From positions 543,758,335 through 543,822,334 of the forward strand of contig NC_081412.1 of NCBI RefSeq assembly GCF_030272615.1: a stretch of DNA of 64,000 bases. Direction: 5' to 3'. Origin of the DNA: Cryptomeria japonica. Taxonomy: Eukaryota > Streptophyta > Pinopsida > Cupressales > Cupressaceae. Under the pieces are notes generated by a model. That model ran no database searches. It was not told the origin of the DNA and saw only the letters and a program-made list of their open reading frames with translations. The translations under genes were made by a program, and so were the position numbers. Positions 59,259-64,000 of the stretch are shown here, one piece after another; position 1 is the first letter of the stretch; every line of letters starts with the position of its first letter.

Positions 59259-59664
59259 GTGTAGGTGCATTTGGAAGACCAAAGGACTCAATGAAGCCAT
59301 TAAAGACTTTTGAAGGTCTTAGGAGTGAAGAGCCAATCATTTATGATGTGTTAAGGGGGCAGCCTTAAACAACACACACTAAGATTTGGCTGCTTAGGTG
59401 TGTTGTGGGCCCATTCCTTCCCTTGACGTCCCTTCCCATCCATTTCCATCAAAAAGACAATCACTATTAGCATTTGAATTCAAACAATGTTCCCGCGTTT
59501 GATTGCATAGAACAAAGCAAATGGCATAAGAAACTCTCATCTACCTCACAGCTATCATAGAATACCTCCCCAATGAGATATTCTCATGTCCTTTCCTACT
59601 TTATGCCATCGATGAAATACATAAGCATCCTCACAATGCAGTCAATGCAACAAATATATTTCCA

Positions 59665-60095
59665 TTTTGATCAGTTTTATTTGCCAACGTACTCTCTACC
59701 TATGCCAAAATGGGAGCTTTGGAATAGAGTATGGGCTTCCATCAAAGCAGAAGGTAAGGGAAATTAATATCAGATGCTTATGGTTGGAAATGCTCTGTTT
59801 GACATGTTTGGAAAATGTGGAAGTATAGACATGAAAGCGCATGAACTCTTTGGTGAGATGAATCAAAGAAACACAATCTAATGGAATGCTATGATTGCAG
59901 GATATGCACAAAATGTGTTTGAAATGGATTTAGAAACTTCAAACCAAATATGATTAGTGAGTATAGATGTTGTAGTGCAACTTCCTAGGTACACATGCAT
60001 GCAAAATGTGTAAGCTTTGATAAGGCACATGAACTGTTTGACATAATCCCTCAAAGATCACCCAATATCCAATGATGGTTGGGAGAAAGAAAACA
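59665..60095 (+). pseudogene. Pentatricopeptide-repeat (PPR) protein fragment
   Basis: Plus-strand frames give ANVLSTYAKMGALE, then VGNALFDMFGKCG (near 59,775) with SIDMKAHELFGEMNQRNTI, a stop, and WNAMIAGYAQN. A further degenerate repeat reads VSFDKAHELFDIIPQRSP near 60,015. These are the helical repeats of plant PLS-type PPR proteins, RNA-binding factors of mitochondria and chloroplasts. Two or more stops and shifts, and only about three repeats, make it a fragment of a pseudogene. Confidence 0.8.
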
Positions 60096-60099
60096 ACAA

Positions 60100-63000
60100 A
60101 TTTTTGAGAATCTTAAATATTTCTTTATTCATCATTATAAATCTATTATGAATTTAGTCTCAATATTGCAGAAATTTATTCTATTATGAATGCAATATTT
60201 AGGGATGTAATCTTTATATATATTTTTTAATTAGGAAAAGGTCCTAATAGAATCCCTAGCTAATTAATCTAGAGAAAGATACCACTAAAGAAAGAAATTC
60301 AATCCTCACCACTATGGTCTTGAAGGCTTTTAAGACACTTGGATTCCTATTTTGGCCCGCTTTTCCTTGACCCTATGTTAAGATAGTAAACTAGTTTGGA
60401 CCAATAGAGGATAAGTATTTCTTGAACCTTCAAGGACATGTGTAGAGCACCACATGGATGTTTCTCCATTATTGAAATCTTTGAATATGCAAGTAAACAA
60501 AGTAAGTGTGGTATTTGTCTTTTCGATATGTTGTGGATAATATTAATCAAATATGTAATTTTTTTTATGCTATATACACTATGTTTTGGATTGAATTTAG
60601 GTAAGCAAAGAGGTAATGGAAGAATAAAAGAGGTACGCAAAGGAAGAAGAGTGAAATAGGTGGTTTGGGATGGAGGTTACAAGTATATATGATAATTCGT
60701 ATGGATAATTTGTTGTCTATAAAGAGGGAAATAAGATATCACAACTGCAACATGAATGAATGCCTCATCTATAGAAGAAAAAGGTACCTCTAATGGTTTC
60801 AAAATTTGTCAAAATAGTTATGATATACCAAATAATCAAGTGGAATATCCTTTAGGTAACTAATATTATATTCAAACTATTTATTTTGATTTTCATCATA
60901 TATGGACCTAATTGCCCCACGTTTAGGATATAACTATAGGAGATAATTTATTACATTTAAAAGTCCATCATAAATAAATAAATTATACATGCTATGTGAA
61001 TGTTCATTATCACAAATTAATTTTAATTCATTTATCTACATGAATAAACTCTTTATTTATTAGTTCTAGGAATGGAGCACTCACATGGGCAAACAAAATG
61101 CTAGGTTTGAGAAAAATAGTTAAGAGATTGGATATATTTTTTTATATTTTCCAAATGGCTTAAGTATAATGATAATATAATTTTTAAAATAGGCTTATAT
61201 CACTTTCCTTTGACTTGGTCATGGAAGATCATCTAAACCCCGAATGCACCTTCATCTTTAAAAACATGTAGTTTAGGGTTAATCATTCATATCTATCTTA
61301 TCAAACATTAGAGGAGTGAGCTTCTAAAAGTAAGAAGTACCAAGATGTGTGCTCTAGTAAAAATTTTGTAGTCCTAAATATCCACAAAATTTGGAACAAT
61401 AATACAATTTTTTAATAATATTTAATTGTAAAAGAAAGGATTAAAATGGAACTAAACACTCTAAATAATATAATCAGGGTTAAAGGGATAAACTAGGATC
61501 AATTCATGAAGGCAAGATCTATTATCTCAAAATTAATAGATTCATGCAAGAAAGGAAATATTAAATATAGAGATAAAATTATTCTGTTGGACAAGTTCGC
61601 ACAATCCTTGGATAAATTCGCACTTTTATTAGCAGAGCTAATTCACTGATTGCATTGATTATTTTTTGTGTTTGCACTTTAACTTTATTTATATGGATCT
61701 TTTGACCAAGGTCAGCCTCAATCCTTTTTGGTGCCAATTTATATTTTGTGGCGTGGGTCCTTTTTGGTGTAGCATGGAGAATGGGGCTGGACTTGTCTTG
61801 GGGCCATGCTACCCCTTAAAGATAGGACCCAGTCCTAAATGGGTTCAGATGTTGCCTTAAGGAAATTCGAACCCATCTTTCCCTAGTTATAAACAACAGA
61901 TCTTGTCGTTACTTCATTTGTAAACAAAGTTTTAGAATTGAGGTCATTGTTTGGGAAACTTCATTGTTGCATATCAGCTATTAATAATGTTGTATCAGTT
62001 GAGATTGTTAACATCATTAATGTATAGGTACATAACTATCCTTCTGTGATTAGCAATTTTCTTTTGATCACTAGTCTATAGCATTCTGTCATTATTGTGA
62101 TTTGTATCATTCTTAACCAATAAAGCGTTCAATAGCATCATTATTGGCAATGTGATTAATTAATATGTTCATCATTATTGCTGCCATAACATTATAGGAA
62201 ATATTGTTGATCATGATAATTAGTATAAAACATTGTTGTTAAGACAGGACATTGTTGTCCTGAAATGTCAGACATGATTTTTATCATTGTTGTTAATTTA
62301 AGAAGTATTTGAAGAGGTCAGACAGACTGTTGTTGTCAATTTGAGCACTGCAGTAACTATTTTGTGTACATATTAGTCTCTTGGTTAAGGACGTTGGTAG
62401 GGTTAACATGTCTTATTTACCATAGTTGTGTTTTATCATATGAAGCAATCATTATCAGTTTGGCAAAGGCATTTATTCACATTCTTAAGGAAATTTATAT
62501 TATAATTATTTGTAATCAGTGATCTCAAAATTGATGAGAAAAATCCATATTTCAAAATTAATGGTGTATCCTCTCATTCACTTTCACTTTCTCACTCTTT
62601 GCACAATTAGGATTGATTTAAATTTTTAAATGTGAAAGAACATCAGTTAATTCTCCTTTTCATTTATTTTTTTCTTCATTTTTAGGGGTTCACCATATGT
62701 TACCAGTTATTTTTGACTATCCAAAGAAATCAAAAGTATCTTTATGTTTTGGTAAGCCACAAAATTACCAAGGAAGTTATTTGCTTCTATGGTTATAACC
62801 ATGTTGAATGAGTTAAGTGTCCCTATTATTCTAATATGAAACATGGGGCATGGATTGATGAGAAATTGACAAGCTACACTAGACAATTACTTTGCATATG
62901 ATATGAAGTGATGATGAGGAAGAAACAATCCAGAACATTCCACACAAATAATTAAAGTGACTCAAAGACTACAAAGCATGAGATGCAAACTAAAAAATTA

Positions 63001-63455
63001 ATCAACATAAGCCCAAAACTACCTCAAAAATGCTTGAAGAACATGTTTACAGATTATACACAATTGTCTTGCTATGTGGCATAAAAGTCATTATTCTAGA
63101 AAACCAACACACAAACAAAAAGATAGTCACATCAAACATTGACTATCATGTAGACCAGTAATGAAGGCAATGGAAATGGACTCTCATGGTTGTGAAGGTA
63201 CATGTAATGATTGATTAAATCAAAGCTTCCAATTGGAAGGGTTTGACTTAATGCAATGGGTGTAATCCTCAACATTCTCACATAAAGAAGACAAATGCAC
63301 CTGATGTTGAAGGTATTGCAAAGTCTAGGAGGGAAAATGCACCTCCTTTAAAACAAGTTGATGATGACTACTAGGAACTATAGAGCAGATCATCCTGCAA
63401 AGTTGTAAACTGTAATCAGTTTTGATCTACCATTGCAGATTGAAGAAAAGGCTCA
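60100..63455. other. Interval without recognised gene
   Basis: No supported coding sequence. AT-rich, with TTGTTGT-rich sequence at 61,900-62,350. A weak knuckle-like string at about 62,780-62,840 (CFYGYNHVE, stop, VKCPYYS) was not convincing. Confidence 0.5.
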
Positions 63456-63459
63456 AGAA

Positions 63460-63741
63460 TCAGACCAAACTGCATGGAATGATAACTTTCCATTCATTTC
63501 TTGAGCCCTTGGGAAAGGCATAGAATTTATTGTCATAGGTAATATAATTAAGCTTGGTTTGTGAGAAGGCTTCTAATAAAAATGCCAATAGACAACCACC
63601 TTGGTTAAGTATCATGCCCACTTCATATAGAGAACCACCACTCCAAAGTTCAAATGGTTGTTGCAACTTAAAGAGAGCAAAGAAAAGAGCTTCAAATAGG
63701 TAAATGCTTGAGAAGCATGCAAGTTCCAAGGTGGGTACCAT
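63460..63741 (-). pseudogene. Ty3/gypsy RNase H fragment
   Basis: A minus-strand frame of 93 codons reads FELWSGGSLYEVGMILNQGG, LLAFLLEAFSQTKLNYITYD and NKFYAFPKG. It matches the start of gypsy-type RNase H (family pattern: FEV.CDAS..G.GAVL.Q…PIAF.S..L….NY.TYDKEFYA). The expected first Asp and the Ala-Ser of CDAS are replaced (WSGGS), so it is inactive. No integrase was recognised further left. Confidence 0.7.
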
Positions 63742-64000
63742 GTGAACAATTGTGAATGAGCATCCTATAAAACAACAATCTTTACTTCATTTCATAGTTA
63801 CTAGGTTTGAATAGTTCAATTTGTCAAGAAGATTTTAAAAAATGGGCAATACAAAATTGTCAAAAACAAAGTAAATTTTTTATAGGAATTGAGAAATCTA
63901 GATTGAATCAAACAAAATCCAGTTAGTCCAAAAAAATCAAATCCCATTGGATTCAGCAACTATGATTCATTTAAATTTTAAATCATATTCAAAGCCAAAA

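Noticed and set aside
62780-62840. Knuckle-like CFYGYNHVE…VKCPYYS reading
   Set aside because: One expected Cys is missing and a stop lies inside; no gag context on either side.

Overview
This is a repeat-dense stretch of a plant nuclear genome. The kingdom follows from a plant glutamate-receptor-like (GLR) channel gene with GT-AG introns, fragments of a plant-type DRM DNA methyltransferase, a pentatricopeptide-repeat (PPR) pseudogene, a plant L1-like LINE with a C-terminal RNase H domain, a CACTA transposase, and LTR elements primed by initiator-tRNA-Met. The nested, decayed repeats and ORF families I associate with conifer genomes suggest a gymnosperm. That last step is recall and inference, not proof.

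Layout. 1-3,230: 5' part, on the minus strand, of an LTR element called family A here, cut by the window edge. 3,740-7,506 and 8,739-10,744: two decayed repeat-family ORFs of unknown function, minus strand. 11,190-17,560: a decayed LINE, minus strand. 17,564-18,350: a tandemly duplicated Copia gag fragment, with its primer-binding site and LTR edge to the right. About 19,650-24,330: gene-poor AT-rich DNA. 24,403-27,756: the only gene that looks intact, a six-exon GLR channel of 916 residues. 29,288-31,490: a higher-order tandem array. 33,918-38,521: a decayed CACTA transposase. 39,002-49,105: a second decayed repeat-family ORF split by a complete family A element at 40,844-48,465. 52,319-54,548: an LTR with its primer-binding site. 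54,970-59,258: a cluster of DRM methyltransferase pseudogene pieces arranged as nested inverted and direct repeats. 59,665-60,095: a PPR pseudogene. 63,460-63,741: a Ty3/gypsy RNase H fragment.

The two most notable observations are these. First, fragments of the enzyme that performs RNA-directed DNA methylation lie here as roughly 1.1 kb inverted repeats with a further inner palindrome. Any read-through transcript would fold into a long hairpin, so this is a candidate source of small RNAs against the DRM gene itself. Second, family A has good LTRs, a primer-binding site, a polypurine tract, a gag-like protein with several zinc knuckles and a second long novel ORF, but no protease, integrase or reverse transcriptase. 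It therefore looks like a non-autonomous family with its own accessory protein.

Apart from the GLR gene, nearly every coding trace has in-frame stops or frameshifts. The genes do not form an operon or a pathway; the window is one gene embedded in layers of transposition.
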